In this document: positions 44,370-53,924 of the stretch, piece after piece | Layout: every line of letters begins with the position of its first letter | Position numbering within the stretch: the stretch's first letter is position 1 | From: an uncultured Bacilli bacterium | Lineage (GTDB): Bacteria; Bacillota_I; Bacilli_A; RF39; UBA660 | Assembly (NCBI GenBank): GCA_934101595.1 | Contig: CAKORR010000002.1 | Location: 185,195 to 249,194 of the forward strand | Direction of reading: 5' to 3' | DNA: 64,000 nucleotides | Made by a program: the position numbers and the translations under genes | Notes under the pieces: model-generated | Told to the model about the DNA's origin: nothing | The model's input: only the letters and a program-made list of their open reading frames with translations | Database searches by the model: none

Positions 44370-46910
44370 ATGAATATATTAAACGAATTAACTATTAAGA
44401 ATTTAAAGCTTAATAAAAAAAGAACAATAGTAACAATAGTAGGTATAGTTTTGTCTGTTGCTTTAATTTGTGCAGTAGCTGGTATGGTTACATCATTTCA
44501 AGCAACTTTAGTAAATATAGCTATTACAGATGGAGGAAATAGACATTTAACAATTGAAAATGTAAGTAAAAAAGACTTGAAATATTTTACAAATAATAGT
44601 CATGTAAAGAGTATGTATTTAAGTGAGGCTTTTGGTTATGCTAAAGTGGATAATATAAATAAATATAAACCATATGCTTATGTTGTTGGGTATACCAATG
44701 AAGCTTTTTCAAATACTACATTAAAATTAGTTTATGGAAGGCTTCCTGAAAACGATAAAGAAATAATAGTAAGTGTAACTTTTAAAAATAATGCTAAGGT
44801 AAAACTAGGTGATACAATTAGTTTAGATATTGGAAAAAGAGTATGCACTGATGGAACTATTCTTAACCAAAGTAATCCATATTATGTGGAAGAAGGAGAA
44901 ACTGATCTTTGTCATGAATATATAACTGATACAAGTAAACATGAATATAAAATTGTAGGTATTACGGAGAGATTAAATTATAATATTGAAGGATATAGTG
45001 CTCCAGGTTATACAGTAATTACTAAAATAGATAATGTAAGTGATAATATAAATGTCTCATTATTATTTAAAGATGCTGGATATTATAAAGAATATATAAA
45101 TAATATAGCAAATGATAAAGATTTAAATAAATATAATATTACTTTAAATGATGAACTTTTAAGGTGGAGTGGCGTTAGTTTAAGTGATAGAACAATGAAT
45201 ATGTTATATGCTGTTGCGGGTGTAGTAATAGGTATTATAATACTTACTAGTGTATTTGTTATAAAAAATAGTTTTGATATTGCTAATCAAGAGAAGAAAA
45301 AGATGTATGGTATGCTTTCTAGTGTTGGAGCAACAAGTAAGCAAATAAAGAAAAATGTTTTACATGAAGGTTTTATTCTTGGTCTAATTGGTATTCCGTT
45401 AGGTATATTATCAGGTATACTTGCTGATTATATACTTGTTATTATAATAAATTATTTTGCTAAGTATACTTCTGATGATTTTAAATTTGTATTTAGTATA
45501 TCTATTTGGCCAGTAATTTTAAGCATTATACTTGGAGCAGTTACAATATATTTATCTATTCTTAGAGCTGCTAAAAAAAGTAGTAAAATTTCACCGATTG
45601 AAGCTATTAGAAATAATAATGAAATAAAAATAAATAGTAAGAAAATTAAGTCATCTACAATAGTTAATAAATTATTTGGAGTTGGGGGAGATATTGCCTA
45701 TAAAAATTTAAAGAGAAATAAAAAAAGAAATAGAACTACGATTATATCAATTGTATTAAGTGTTGCTGTATTTATTTCTTTATCATCATTTTTAAGTTAT
45801 GGCTTTAAACTAACAAATCAGTATTATCAAGATGCTAATTATGATATTCAAGTATATCTTGAAGATAGTAGCGAAGAAGAATCTAAAAAAGTAATTAATG
45901 ATATAATAAAAATGGATAATATTACTAAATATAGTATAAATAGAAGAATGAGTATGACATTTGATTATAAAAAATATTATAATGAAGATGTATTAGAGAA
46001 CTATGATGGAATTAATGATTTACCTCTTAGAATTATGTCTGTAGGTGAAGATGAGTTTAAAAGAATACTTAAAGAAAATAAAGTTGATGAAAGTAATTTT
46101 AATTATAAAGGTTTATTAATTGATAAATATATTTTTTATCAAGAAGGTAGTAAAAATTATAAGGAAGTAAATTTATTTGATTTAAATAAATTTAAAACTG
46201 TTACTGGTTCTATTAATAATAAAGATTTAAGTATAGAAATTTTAAAGAGAATTGATACTTTACCAATGGGACTTCAAAATGTATATAGTGAAACTCCAAC
46301 AGTTATAGTAAGTGATATATTTTATGATTATATTGTATCTAATTATAATGTAAATACTACTGATTCAAAAAGTTTATATATTAAATCAACAGATGCAGAA
46401 AAACTAGAAAGTTTAATTAAAGAATATTTACTTGATGAAAATATTACTAATTATAGTTTGTTTAATATTGAAACAGAAGCTAAAGCACAAAGAAGTTTAA
46501 TTATTTTAGTAGCAATTTTCTTGTATGGTTTTATTATTGTTATCAGTTTAATTGGTGTTACTAATATTATTAATACCATAAGTACGAATATGAATTTAAG
46601 AAGAAGAGAGTTTGCTATGCTTAAGTCTATTGGTATGACTAAAAATGAATTTAATAAAATGATTAACTTAGAGTCAATTTTGTATTCTACGAAAGCATTA
46701 ATTATTGGTATTCCTTTAGGTATATTAGGTTCATTTGCTATTTATAAGGCATTTGCAAATGGTAGTGATTATGGATATTTATTTCCATGGCAAGCAATTT
46801 TAATAGCAATATTTGTTGTCTATATTCTCGTTAGTTTAATTATGTATTTTGCTTTAAGAAAAACAAAAAGTGAAAATATAATTGATACTATTAAGGATGA
46901 AAATATATAA
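44370..46910 (+). CDS. FtsX-like ABC permease, two-module
   Basis: An 846-aa permease with two FtsX/MacB-type membrane modules. It starts with an N-terminal helix (about 20-42), a large extracellular part (45-270) and three helices (about 275-400). A second N-terminal helix (about 450-475), a second extracellular domain (480-700) and three closing helices follow. The repeated R-x-x-x-A-M-L-K-S-I-G-M-T-type motif (also K-M-Y-G-M-L-S-S-V-G-A-T) is typical. Codon use is more AT-skewed than in neighbouring genes, hinting at transfer. It works with the adjacent ATPase. It is larger than BceB-type permeases. Confidence 0.88.
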   Translation: MNILNELTIKNLKLNKKRTIVTIVGIVLSVALICAVAGMVTSFQATLVNIAITDGGNRHLTIENVSKKDLKYFTNNSHVKSMYLSEAFGYAKVDNINKYKPYAYVVGYTNEAFSNTTLKLVYGRLPENDKEIIVSVTFKNNAKVKLGDTISLDIGKRVCTDGTILNQSNPYYVEEGETDLCHEYITDTSKHEYKIVGITERLNYNIEGYSAPGYTVITKIDNVSDNINVSLLFKDAGYYKEYINNIANDKDLNKYNITLNDELLRWSGVSLSDRTMNMLYAVAGVVIGIIILTSVFVIKNSFDIANQEKKKMYGMLSSVGATSKQIKKNVLHEGFILGLIGIPLGILSGILADYILVIIINYFAKYTSDDFKFVFSISIWPVILSIILGAVTIYLSILRAAKKSSKISPIEAIRNNNEIKINSKKIKSSTIVNKLFGVGGDIAYKNLKRNKKRNRTTIISIVLSVAVFISLSSFLSYGFKLTNQYYQDANYDIQVYLEDSSEEESKKVINDIIKMDNITKYSINRRMSMTFDYKKYYNEDVLENYDGINDLPLRIMSVGEDEFKRILKENKVDESNFNYKGLLIDKYIFYQEGSKNYKEVNLFDLNKFKTVTGSINNKDLSIEILKRIDTLPMGLQNVYSETPTVIVSDIFYDYIVSNYNVNTTDSKSLYIKSTDAEKLESLIKEYLLDENITNYSLFNIETEAKAQRSLIILVAIFLYGFIIVISLIGVTNIINTISTNMNLRRREFAMLKSIGMTKNEFNKMINLESILYSTKALIIGIPLGILGSFAIYKAFANGSDYGYLFPWQAILIAIFVVYILVSLIMYFALRKTKSENIIDTIKDENI

Positions 46911-46940
46911 AAATTAGGTTCGATTGACCTAATTTTTCTT
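46911..46940 (+). terminator. Terminator after the permease
   Basis: AAATTAGGT pairs with ACCTAATTT and is followed by a T-rich run. Confidence 0.85.
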
Positions 46941-46973
46941 AAAATATGGTACTATATATGTGAGGTGTTTTAG

Positions 46974-47612
46974 GTGAAAATACTTTTAGTGGAAGATAAC
47001 GAAATGATTATTAAAGCTCTACTATTTTTGCTCGAACAACATAATTATAAAGTTATAGTTGCAAACAAGCTTAGTTTGGCTAATAAACTTATATCTGATA
47101 TAGATCTATTAATTTTGGATTTGATGTTACCGGATGGCGATGGACTAACATTTTTAAAAGAGCATAATGATATCCCAACTTTAGTTTTGAGTGCTAAGGA
47201 TGAAGAAGATATTGTAGTTAAAGCTATTGACTTGGGAGCCGAAGATTATATTATTAAGCCATTTCGTTCGAAAGAATTATTATCAAGAATTAATAATATA
47301 TTGAAAAGGAAAAGGAAAAATAATACTATTACTTATGAAAATATTAAATTTGATATGGATGCCTATAAAGTTTACGTTAATGAAAAAGAGGTTATATTTA
47401 CTGGCTTAGAATTAAAAATATTATTTTTACTTTTAGATAATCGTAATCGCATTGTAACTAGGGATACAATTATAGAGAAAATATGGGATTTATCTGGAAA
47501 ATATGTTAATGACAATACTTTGAGTGTTTATATAAAAAGAATTCGTGAAAAACTTAACAGTGAAAGTTTGATAAAAACTATTAAGGGCATTGGATATAGG
47601 GTGGATTTATGA
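46974..47612 (+). CDS. OmpR-family response regulator
   Basis: A 212-aa regulator with a receiver domain and a winged-helix DNA-binding domain. The acidic pair E7-D8, phosphoacceptor D49 (L-I-L-D-L-M-L-P-D-G), the V-L-S-A-K-D switch and the lysine in I-I-K-P-F are present. The output domain ends with the K-G-I-G-Y-R-V motif. The start is GTG behind GAGGTG. The kinase gene overlaps by ATGA. Position right after the ABC system suggests it regulates that transporter. Confidence 0.93.
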   Translation: MKILLVEDNEMIIKALLFLLEQHNYKVIVANKLSLANKLISDIDLLILDLMLPDGDGLTFLKEHNDIPTLVLSAKDEEDIVVKAIDLGAEDYIIKPFRSKELLSRINNILKRKRKNNTITYENIKFDMDAYKVYVNEKEVIFTGLELKILFLLLDNRNRIVTRDTIIEKIWDLSGKYVNDNTLSVYIKRIREKLNSESLIKTIKGIGYRVDL

Positions 47613-48796
47613 AAAAGTTTGTTGCATGGATGATTAGCGGTTTAATTTTAGTACTTTTTTTAAATTATTTTGCTTTTATTTCTTATAATAGAGAAGTAAA
47701 TATATATTTATCAGGTTTAGTAAATGAAATAGAAAAGTATTATCCAAATGTGCATGAAGAAGACATTGTAAAGCTTTTAAACACTAAAAATTCTAGTAGT
47801 AGTGACACTTTGAAAAGGTATGGATTTATTAATGATAATACAAGTTATCTTAAAAAAATAAATCAAGTACAAGAAAAGTATATCATTATAAGTGTTTCAG
47901 TTTTTTTTGCTTTTAACTTGACATGGTTATTTATGTATTTTTGTGAACGCAAGAAAAGAAAACAAGAATTGATATACATGACAGACTATTTAAAAAAAAT
48001 TAATAAGGGCTTGTATGATTTAGAAATAGTTAATAATGATGAAGGCGAGTTATCTATTTTAAAAAATGAAATATATAAAACAACAATCAATTTAAAAGAA
48101 ATGTATGCTAAAGAATATGATGAAAGAATTAAAATAAAAGATAATTTAGCAAATATTTCTCATCAGTTAAAAACACCCTTAACCTCTATAATGCTTATGG
48201 CTGACACCCTAATAGAAGAAGATGTAGATAAGGATAAACAAAAGGATTTTTTAAAAGATATACGATCACTCACGGAGAATATTAATTTCTTAGTGATTGC
48301 AATTTTAAAGTTATCTAAATTTGATGCTAATGTTCTGCTATTTAATAAAGACTTAATTAATGTAAGTTTTCTCATGAAAAAAAGCTTAGAAAATATCAAG
48401 CTTGAGAAAAGCAAAAAAAATGTAGATGTTAATTTATCTATTGATGAAAGTGCTTATTTTTATGGCGATTTTAATTGGGAATGTGAAGCATTTACAAATA
48501 TTTTAAAAAATGCTATTGAATGTAACGAAGAGAATATAAAAATAGATATTAGTGCTAGAAATATAGGCAACTTTTTAATTATTGAAATAAAAGATAATGG
48601 TATAGGCATTCCTCCTCATGATAGAAAACATATATTCGAAAGATTTTATAAAAGAGATAATTCTACTAGCAATAACTTTGGAATTGGATTATCTTTAGCA
48701 AAAGAGATAATAAATAAAGATGGTGGAACTATAAGACTATTAGACGCAAAAAAAGGAGCGGCATTTAAAATTAAATTTTATACGAAAAATAATTAA
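47609..48796 (+). CDS. Sensor histidine kinase
   Basis: A 395-aa membrane kinase with two transmembrane helices (about 5-25 and 95-115) flanking an extracellular loop of about 65 residues. The DHp helix carries the phospho-His in N-I-S-H-Q-L-K-T-P-L. The HATPase domain has an N box (N-I-L-K-N-A-I-E), G1 D-N-G-I-G-I and G2 G-I-G-L-S-L-A-K-E. The loop is larger than in Bce-type intramembrane sensors, so it may detect a ligand directly. Translation is coupled to the response regulator. Confidence 0.92.
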   Translation: MKKFVAWMISGLILVLFLNYFAFISYNREVNIYLSGLVNEIEKYYPNVHEEDIVKLLNTKNSSSSDTLKRYGFINDNTSYLKKINQVQEKYIIISVSVFFAFNLTWLFMYFCERKKRKQELIYMTDYLKKINKGLYDLEIVNNDEGELSILKNEIYKTTINLKEMYAKEYDERIKIKDNLANISHQLKTPLTSIMLMADTLIEEDVDKDKQKDFLKDIRSLTENINFLVIAILKLSKFDANVLLFNKDLINVSFLMKKSLENIKLEKSKKNVDVNLSIDESAYFYGDFNWECEAFTNILKNAIECNEENIKIDISARNIGNFLIIEIKDNGIGIPPHDRKHIFERFYKRDNSTSNNFGIGLSLAKEIINKDGGTIRLLDAKKGAAFKIKFYTKNN

Positions 48797-48860
48797 AAAA
48801 TATTATAATAATTTATTTTATTTATGATATACTTTAATAGTTGAAAGAGTTTGTGGTGTT

Positions 48861-50168
48861 ATGAAAGAATCTATTATCAATGTGTTAAGTTTGGTGAATG
48901 ATAAATTATGGCTTTTAGTTACGTTATTGATTGTATTAGTTGGAATTTATTATACAATTAAGCTTAAAGGTATTCAATTTAGAATTGGTAAAATGAAAAA
49001 AGCTATTCTTGCGAAAGAAAAGAATAGTGAAGGTTTGAGTTCTTTTAAAACTCTTATGTTATCATTAGCAGGAAGAATAGGAGTTGGCTCAATATCGGGT
49101 GTAGCACTTGCTATATATGTTGGTGGACCTGGCACAATTTTTTGGATATGGATAATATCTTTATTGAGTGCAACACTTGCTTATGCTGAAAGTTTTTTGG
49201 GCGTAAAATTTAGAGAAAAAGATGGCAAAAAAGCTTATAAAGGTGGCCCTGCTTATTATATAAAAGGAGCATTAGGAATGCCTAAGTTAGGAGCTATATA
49301 TGCAATCTTTATAATTTTGTGTTATGGCATTGGTTATATGTCTATTCAATCTAATACGATCATTAAGTCAACTGCTGATTTTATAAATTTAAAGCCTGCT
49401 TTTTTAGGCATTATATTAGCCTTGATTAGTGCTTTTGTTATATTTGGTGGATTGAAGAAAATTGCTGATGCTACAAGTAAAATTGTTCCGGTAATGTCTT
49501 TAATATATATACTATTGGCTGTTACAATAATTATAAAAAATTTTAGTAGTATAGGTAATGTTTTCTTATTAATTGTAAAAAGTGCTTTCAATTTTAAAGC
49601 ATTTAATACTGGCTTTATGGCCACACTTTTACTGGGGGTTCAAAGAGGTATCTTCTCTAATGAAGCTGGACTTGGTACAGGAAGTATGGCTGCTGCTAGT
49701 GGGGCTAGCAAAGATGCTGAAAAGCAAGGCTTGGTACAAATGATAGGCATTTATGTAACTAGTTTACTTATTTGTACTGCTACGGCAATTATAGTATTAT
49801 GTAGTAATTATTCTAATCTTTTAGTAAATGATGCAAATGGGATTGAAATAGCTAAATATGCTTTTACAAACCAATTGGGACCCATCGGAAATGTTATACT
49901 AGTTCTTAGTATTTTTATGTTTGCTTATTCCACAATTTTAACAGGATATTATTATGGAGAATCAAGTTTAAAATACTTTAATTTAAAAAATGACAAAAGT
50001 ATTTTGGCTTTAAAAACATTAACAATTGTAATTATATTTATTGGCTCGATTTGTTCTCCAACTATAATGTGGAAATTAACTGATATTTTTGTTGCTTGTC
50101 TTGCAATAATAAACATTTATGCTTTAATTAGACTTAGAAAAAATGTTGTTTATAATCCGAAAAAATAG
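48861..50168 (+). CDS. AGCS-family sodium:amino acid symporter
   Basis: A 435-aa transporter with about eleven membrane helices, from the alanine/glycine:cation symporter family. Signatures are the N-terminal G-I-Q-F-R segment, L-A-G-R-I-G-V-G-S-I-S-G-V-A, the G-G-P-A-Y-Y motif, and Q-R-G-I-F-S-N-E-A-G-L-G-T-G-S. It probably imports alanine, glycine or a related amino acid with sodium. The RBS is weak (GTGGTG). A TATACT lies at 48828-48833. Confidence 0.9.
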   Translation: MKESIINVLSLVNDKLWLLVTLLIVLVGIYYTIKLKGIQFRIGKMKKAILAKEKNSEGLSSFKTLMLSLAGRIGVGSISGVALAIYVGGPGTIFWIWIISLLSATLAYAESFLGVKFREKDGKKAYKGGPAYYIKGALGMPKLGAIYAIFIILCYGIGYMSIQSNTIIKSTADFINLKPAFLGIILALISAFVIFGGLKKIADATSKIVPVMSLIYILLAVTIIIKNFSSIGNVFLLIVKSAFNFKAFNTGFMATLLLGVQRGIFSNEAGLGTGSMAAASGASKDAEKQGLVQMIGIYVTSLLICTATAIIVLCSNYSNLLVNDANGIEIAKYAFTNQLGPIGNVILVLSIFMFAYSTILTGYYYGESSLKYFNLKNDKSILALKTLTIVIIFIGSICSPTIMWKLTDIFVACLAIINIYALIRLRKNVVYNPKK

Positions 50169-50186
50169 AATGAAGCCTTTTATTTA

Positions 50187-50222
50187 TGAAGAGCATTAAT
50201 TTGATTAGTGTTCTTTTTTTTA
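50187..50222 (+). terminator. Terminator after the symporter
   Basis: A stem with two G-T pairs forms between AGAGCATTAAT and ATTAGTGTTCT and is followed by eight Ts. Confidence 0.65.
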
Positions 50223-50226
50223 GCAT

Positions 50227-50253
50227 AAAAAAAGATCTAAAAATTTTTAGATC
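50227..50253 (-). terminator. Terminator of the plsC-ugtP operon
   Basis: A perfect palindrome (GATCTAAAAA and complement, 50234-50253) is followed on the minus strand by a T-run. Confidence 0.85.
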
Positions 50254-50258
50254 GTTTT

Positions 50259-51347
50259 CTAATAATTATTTTTAATAAATTCAACCAAATCTTTAGCCGA
50301 ATATGTATTTATATATTTCTTTTGATTATTAATTAATCTATCGCTTAGCAATTTATTATTCAAAATATTGTGAGCATATTTTAAAATGTCACTTTCTGTG
50401 TCACATTTAAAGCTCATTTTTCTTTTTGCAAAGAATCTGGCATTATATGTTTCAATCCCCGGTATTGGATATATATGTAATACGGGTTTATTCATTACCG
50501 CTACTTCAGTTGTAGATAGTCCACCAGGTTTGGTTAATACTAAATCAGATGAATAAATTAAATCATTTATATTATTTACAAATCCCATTATTATTAAGTT
50601 TTTGTTTTTTATGCTTTTTAATTCTTTGGATAGTTTTTTGTTGCTACCACATACTACAACCACTTTAGCATTATTTTCTTTTAGTAGTTCATAAACTATA
50701 TTTAGAACATGTCCAAATCCCATACTGCCGAGCATTATTAGTATCATTTTTTCATTTTTGATATTTAGTTTTTCTCTAATATTTTTAGCACTATCTATAA
50801 ATTTTGATGATACTGGAATACCTGTTAATAATAATTTTTTGGTAGCTATTTTTCGTCTTTTAAAGTCTGATTCTAATCCTTTTTGAGTAACAAAATAATC
50901 TGGATCAGTTTCATTTATAAAAGGACATGGCTCATAATCGGTAGCGACAAATAAAAATGGTATATTTTTTAAATTTTTGTCTTTTTTTATAGCTGTTAAG
51001 GTTAGGGCAGGAAATAAGTGGGTTGCTATTACTAAAGTATATTTGTTATTAGCTATATAATCAGATAGCTTTTTTTTATAACGCTTGTTAGCTAGATAGA
51101 CAGGACTAATTATGCCTGAATTGCTGTATAATTCACCTAAACGATAAGCATTTTTAAAAATTAAGCCGTTATTTTTTAGAGAACTTAAATAAATTTTTTT
51201 GGATAAGTCTTTCGCTTTTTTGTTTACAATATCGAAAAAGTCCATAAAGTCGCAATCAATTTTGTTGCTTTTTAGTTCTTCTAAAATATAATTAGCACAT
51301 GAATTATGTCCACCACCTGTGGGGCAAGAAAGTAATAATATTTTCAT
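50259..51347 (-). CDS. ugtP: UgtP/MGDG-synthase-type glycosyltransferase
   Basis: A 362-aa GT28-family glycosyltransferase like the processive diacylglycerol glucosyltransferase UgtP. The N-terminal acceptor domain opens with S-C-P-T-G-G-G-H-N-S-C-A, the MGDG-synthase signature. A central V-A-T-D-Y-E-P-C-P-F segment follows. The C-terminal UDP-sugar site shows L-T-K-P-G-G-L-S-T-T-E and a P-G-I-E-T-Y-N-A motif. It should make glucosyl-diacylglycerol, a membrane glycolipid and possible teichoic-acid anchor. Its start overlaps the plsC stop by ATGA. The sugar is not determined by sequence alone. Confidence 0.85.
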   Translation of the reverse strand: MKILLLSCPTGGGHNSCANYILEELKSNKIDCDFMDFFDIVNKKAKDLSKKIYLSSLKNNGLIFKNAYRLGELYSNSGIISPVYLANKRYKKKLSDYIANNKYTLVIATHLFPALTLTAIKKDKNLKNIPFLFVATDYEPCPFINETDPDYFVTQKGLESDFKRRKIATKKLLLTGIPVSSKFIDSAKNIREKLNIKNEKMILIMLGSMGFGHVLNIVYELLKENNAKVVVVCGSNKKLSKELKSIKNKNLIIMGFVNNINDLIYSSDLVLTKPGGLSTTEVAVMNKPVLHIYPIPGIETYNARFFAKRKMSFKCDTESDILKYAHNILNNKLLSDRLINNQKKYINTYSAKDLVEFIKNNY

Positions 51348-52078
51348 ATAACCACCTTATCTATAGCATTAAATGCTTTTTCTTTTAAATCATTTATTCT
51401 ATCATAATAATTTAACTCATTATTCGGATATATAGGGTCTAATACTATGGCGTTAATACAATCTTTTCTTTTATATATTTTTTTAATTCCTTTGGGCTTT
51501 TGATATATAAATTTAATTGGTTGAACAGGGCAGTTTGCATCAACGGCCATCTTAAAAGCTCCGTATTTAAAATCCCGCAATTTATTATAGTATGGCCACA
51601 TTGATCCTTCCGGATACATATGAATATGATTATTATCATTTAAAGCATTGTTAATACTTTCATAAAAACTTTTTTTATCATCTTTTTTTGAAGGAATAGG
51701 TATTGCCCCTAATAATTTAATTAATTTTCTAATAAAAGGAATTTTAAAATTGTTAATGATAGTTGGAAAATATATTAAATTTTTAAAATAAATTAAAGAT
51801 ATCATTGTGCAGTCCATCGGATGAATATGATTACTTACTGAAATGACCTTGCTTTTTTTTATAGCTTTATTCTTATCAATAATTTTATATCCAAACATAA
51901 CATTATTTATAATTTTTAAGAGAAAATCAAAAACTATATATACTATTCTTTTCAAAAACAAGTAAATAGGATTTTGACTAATATAATTGTAATTGCTATC
52001 AATATTAAAATCCATTACTTCCCATAAATGAAATACATGGGCATCACTAGGTAAATTATTATAATCATACTTCTTCAT
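51344..52078 (-). CDS. plsC: 1-acyl-glycerol-3-phosphate acyltransferase (PlsC family)
   Basis: A 244-aa membrane acyltransferase. The catalytic HX4D motif is in S-N-H-I-H-P-M-D, and the second motif is M-Y-P-E-G-S-M-W-P. A hydrophobic segment precedes the core. It acylates lysophosphatidic acid or a similar acceptor. A longer form from 52108 is unlikely, because that ATG lies upstream of a TATACT -10 box (52099-52104) and would not be in the transcript; the ATG at 52078 follows TGGTGA. The gene is coupled to ugtP, so the pair supplies phosphatidic acid and glycolipid. Confidence 0.88.
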   Translation of the reverse strand: MKKYDYNNLPSDAHVFHLWEVMDFNIDSNYNYISQNPIYLFLKRIVYIVFDFLLKIINNVMFGYKIIDKNKAIKKSKVISVSNHIHPMDCTMISLIYFKNLIYFPTIINNFKIPFIRKLIKLLGAIPIPSKKDDKKSFYESINNALNDNNHIHMYPEGSMWPYYNKLRDFKYGAFKMAVDANCPVQPIKFIYQKPKGIKKIYKRKDCINAIVLDPIYPNNELNYYDRINDLKEKAFNAIDKVVI

Positions 52079-52211
52079 AACATCACCAAATCTTGTAAAG
52101 TATATCATATTTTATTCGAAAAATTAATGATTATATTAAAAAAGTCAACATATATGTAGATAATGACGATTATTTTGATAATAATTATGGTATTATTGAA
52201 GTGGTGATGCT

Positions 52212-52754
52212 ATGCAAAGATGTAAATGGTGTAATATTAATAATCCTTTGTATATTAAGTATCATGATGAAGAGTGGGGAGTTTTAAATTTAAATGATGA
52301 TTATTTATTTGAAATGCTCATTTTAGAATCATTTCAAGCCGGATTATCTTGGGAATGTGTGCTAAACAAACGAGAAAATTTTAAGAAAGCTTATTCTAAT
52401 TTTGATATTAATAAAGTTTGTGATTTTAATGAGAAAATGGTAAAAAAGCTTTTAATGAATGAGGGAATAATTAGAAATAAATTAAAAATTGAGGCAAGCA
52501 TCAATAATGCCAAAATATTTAGAGATATACAAAATGAATTTGGTTCTTTTAAAAGCTATTTAGATAGTTTTACTAATGGTAAAACATTTATCATTCTTAA
52601 TAAGACAACTTCCCCGTTATCACTAAGTATATCAAAGGATCTTATGAAAAGGGGAATGAAATTCGTTGGTAATACAATTATATACTCATTTTTACAGGCT
52701 GTAGGAATTATTTATTCACATGAAGAAGGTTGTTATCTTTTTAAGAATGAATAA
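52212..52754 (+). CDS. tag: DNA-3-methyladenine glycosylase I
   Basis: A 180-aa base-excision repair enzyme that removes 3-methyladenine. The structural zinc ligands are C4, H18, H170 and C174, matching the Tag arrangement. The R-C-K-W-C start, Y-H-D-E-E-W-G segment and E-S-F-Q-A-G-L-S-W motif with catalytic Glu (about E39) are clear. Length is normal. It is upstream of a HAD phosphatase with its own promoter region. Confidence 0.95.
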   Translation: MQRCKWCNINNPLYIKYHDEEWGVLNLNDDYLFEMLILESFQAGLSWECVLNKRENFKKAYSNFDINKVCDFNEKMVKKLLMNEGIIRNKLKIEASINNAKIFRDIQNEFGSFKSYLDSFTNGKTFIILNKTTSPLSLSISKDLMKRGMKFVGNTIIYSFLQAVGIIYSHEEGCYLFKNE

Positions 52755-52813
52755 ATTAGGAATTGCTAGAAAATGTTTTTTAGTATTGTATAATAATTGA
52801 TGAGGAGAGTTGT

Positions 52814-53527
52814 ATGTCAAATTTATTAGTTAGTGATTTTGATCGAACATTTTATTTAAATGATAGTGATATTGAAAAAAACAAGATTTGGGTTGATAAA
52901 TTTATTGATAAAGGTGGCATATTTGTTATTGCTACAGGAAGAAGTTATAAGGATTTTTATGATAAATTAAATATATATAAATTTAACTATAATTATGTTA
53001 TTTTAAATCATGGGGCCACAATTTTAAGTAATAGTGGAGAAATCTTATATAATATTTGTATTCCTAAAGAGATCGTTTCTCAAATTAAAATTAATTTAGA
53101 TTTATTAAATTGTGTAGATTATTTTTGTTGTAGTAAGATCGATAGCAGAGTTGACTTTTTACACGAGAATATAACAAAAATTAATGTAAAATATAAGAAT
53201 GATAAAATTGCTCGAGAAAAAGTTAAGTTAATTAATGATAAGTTTTTTAAATACGTAAATGCATATTATGTTAATAATTTTATGATTGAAATTATTTCTA
53301 GCGAAGCAAATAAAGCCAAAGCTATAAAGATATTAATCGAACACCTTAGTAATTTAATTTATCCAAACGTATATGTTATTGGTGACGGATATAGTGATAT
53401 AGTGATGATAAAAGAATTTAATGGATATTGTATGAAAGACTCTGTTATTGAATTAAAAAAGATAGCAAAAAAGGAGTTTGCAAGTGTATCAGAACTTATC
53501 GAGGAGATTAATAATGAACAGATATAA
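52814..53527 (+). CDS. HAD-superfamily Cof-type phosphatase
   Basis: A 237-aa hydrolase. Motif I is D8-F-D10-R-T, motif II is the T-G-R in V-I-A-T-G-R-S, and motif IV is G-D-G-Y-S-D-I-V-M-I. A C2-type cap lies between (about 80-175). Cof-type enzymes dephosphorylate sugar phosphates, nucleotides or cofactors; the substrate here cannot be assigned. GAGGAGAG precedes the ATG. Confidence 0.88.
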   Translation: MSNLLVSDFDRTFYLNDSDIEKNKIWVDKFIDKGGIFVIATGRSYKDFYDKLNIYKFNYNYVILNHGATILSNSGEILYNICIPKEIVSQIKINLDLLNCVDYFCCSKIDSRVDFLHENITKINVKYKNDKIAREKVKLINDKFFKYVNAYYVNNFMIEIISSEANKAKAIKILIEHLSNLIYPNVYVIGDGYSDIVMIKEFNGYCMKDSVIELKKIAKKEFASVSELIEEINNEQI

Positions 53528-53624
53528 AGAAATATACATTAACTGTTTTGTTTAATTATAGAAATATATAAAATAAAATTGTATAATTAGATTGATCTTA
53601 TTAATAAAGAGGCGAAATAAACTT

Positions 53625-53822
53625 ATGAAAAATTTAAAGATTGGAATATTTTTAATTATATTGGGAAACTTATTATATTTGTTAAATTTATACTTTGGGA
53701 GTAATGGCTCAAGTCCTTTTGGTGATTTTACTAGCGGAGTATTAGTGGGATTATCAATAGGTTGCAATCTTTTGGGTATAATTTTAACTGTTGCTTATAT
53801 GTCTAAAAACAAAAATCAGTAG
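53625..53822 (+). CDS. Small two-helix membrane protein
   Basis: A 65-aa hydrophobic protein with two transmembrane helices joined by a Gly/Ser-rich loop and a short Lys/Asn tail. The ATG at 53625 lies about 11 nt after GAGGCG; an extension to 53592 lacks an RBS. The family is unknown. Its last 45 bp (53777-53821) are repeated perfectly after the ABC-2 cassette at 56526-56570, where only this 3' end survives. Confidence 0.55.
   Translation: MKNLKIGIFLIILGNLLYLLNLYFGSNGSSPFGDFTSGVLVGLSIGCNLLGIILTVAYMSKNKNQ
53777..53821 (+). repeat. 45-bp direct repeat, left copy
   Basis: Identical over 45 bp to 56526-56570. This copy is the 3' end of the small membrane protein gene. The two copies bracket a three-gene ABC-2 transporter, 2749 bp apart. 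Confidence 0.95.
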
Positions 53823-53924
53823 GGATGTATTTCTTTCACTGCTTAATATGACTTAATTAGTGTTAATGGTTTCTATTTTTGTATTTTTAAAGTATAGTTT
53901 GATCTTATAATTTTGGAGGTAAAT

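Noticed and set aside
43690..46910. Labelling the ABC genes bceAB
   Set aside because: The 846-aa permease has two FtsX-type modules and lacks the ten-helix BceB layout, so only the MacB/FtsX family level is supported.
53552..53767. Minus-strand open frame opposite the small membrane protein gene
   Set aside because: It is the shadow of the plus-strand gene, has no RBS and runs into the AT-rich intergenic space.
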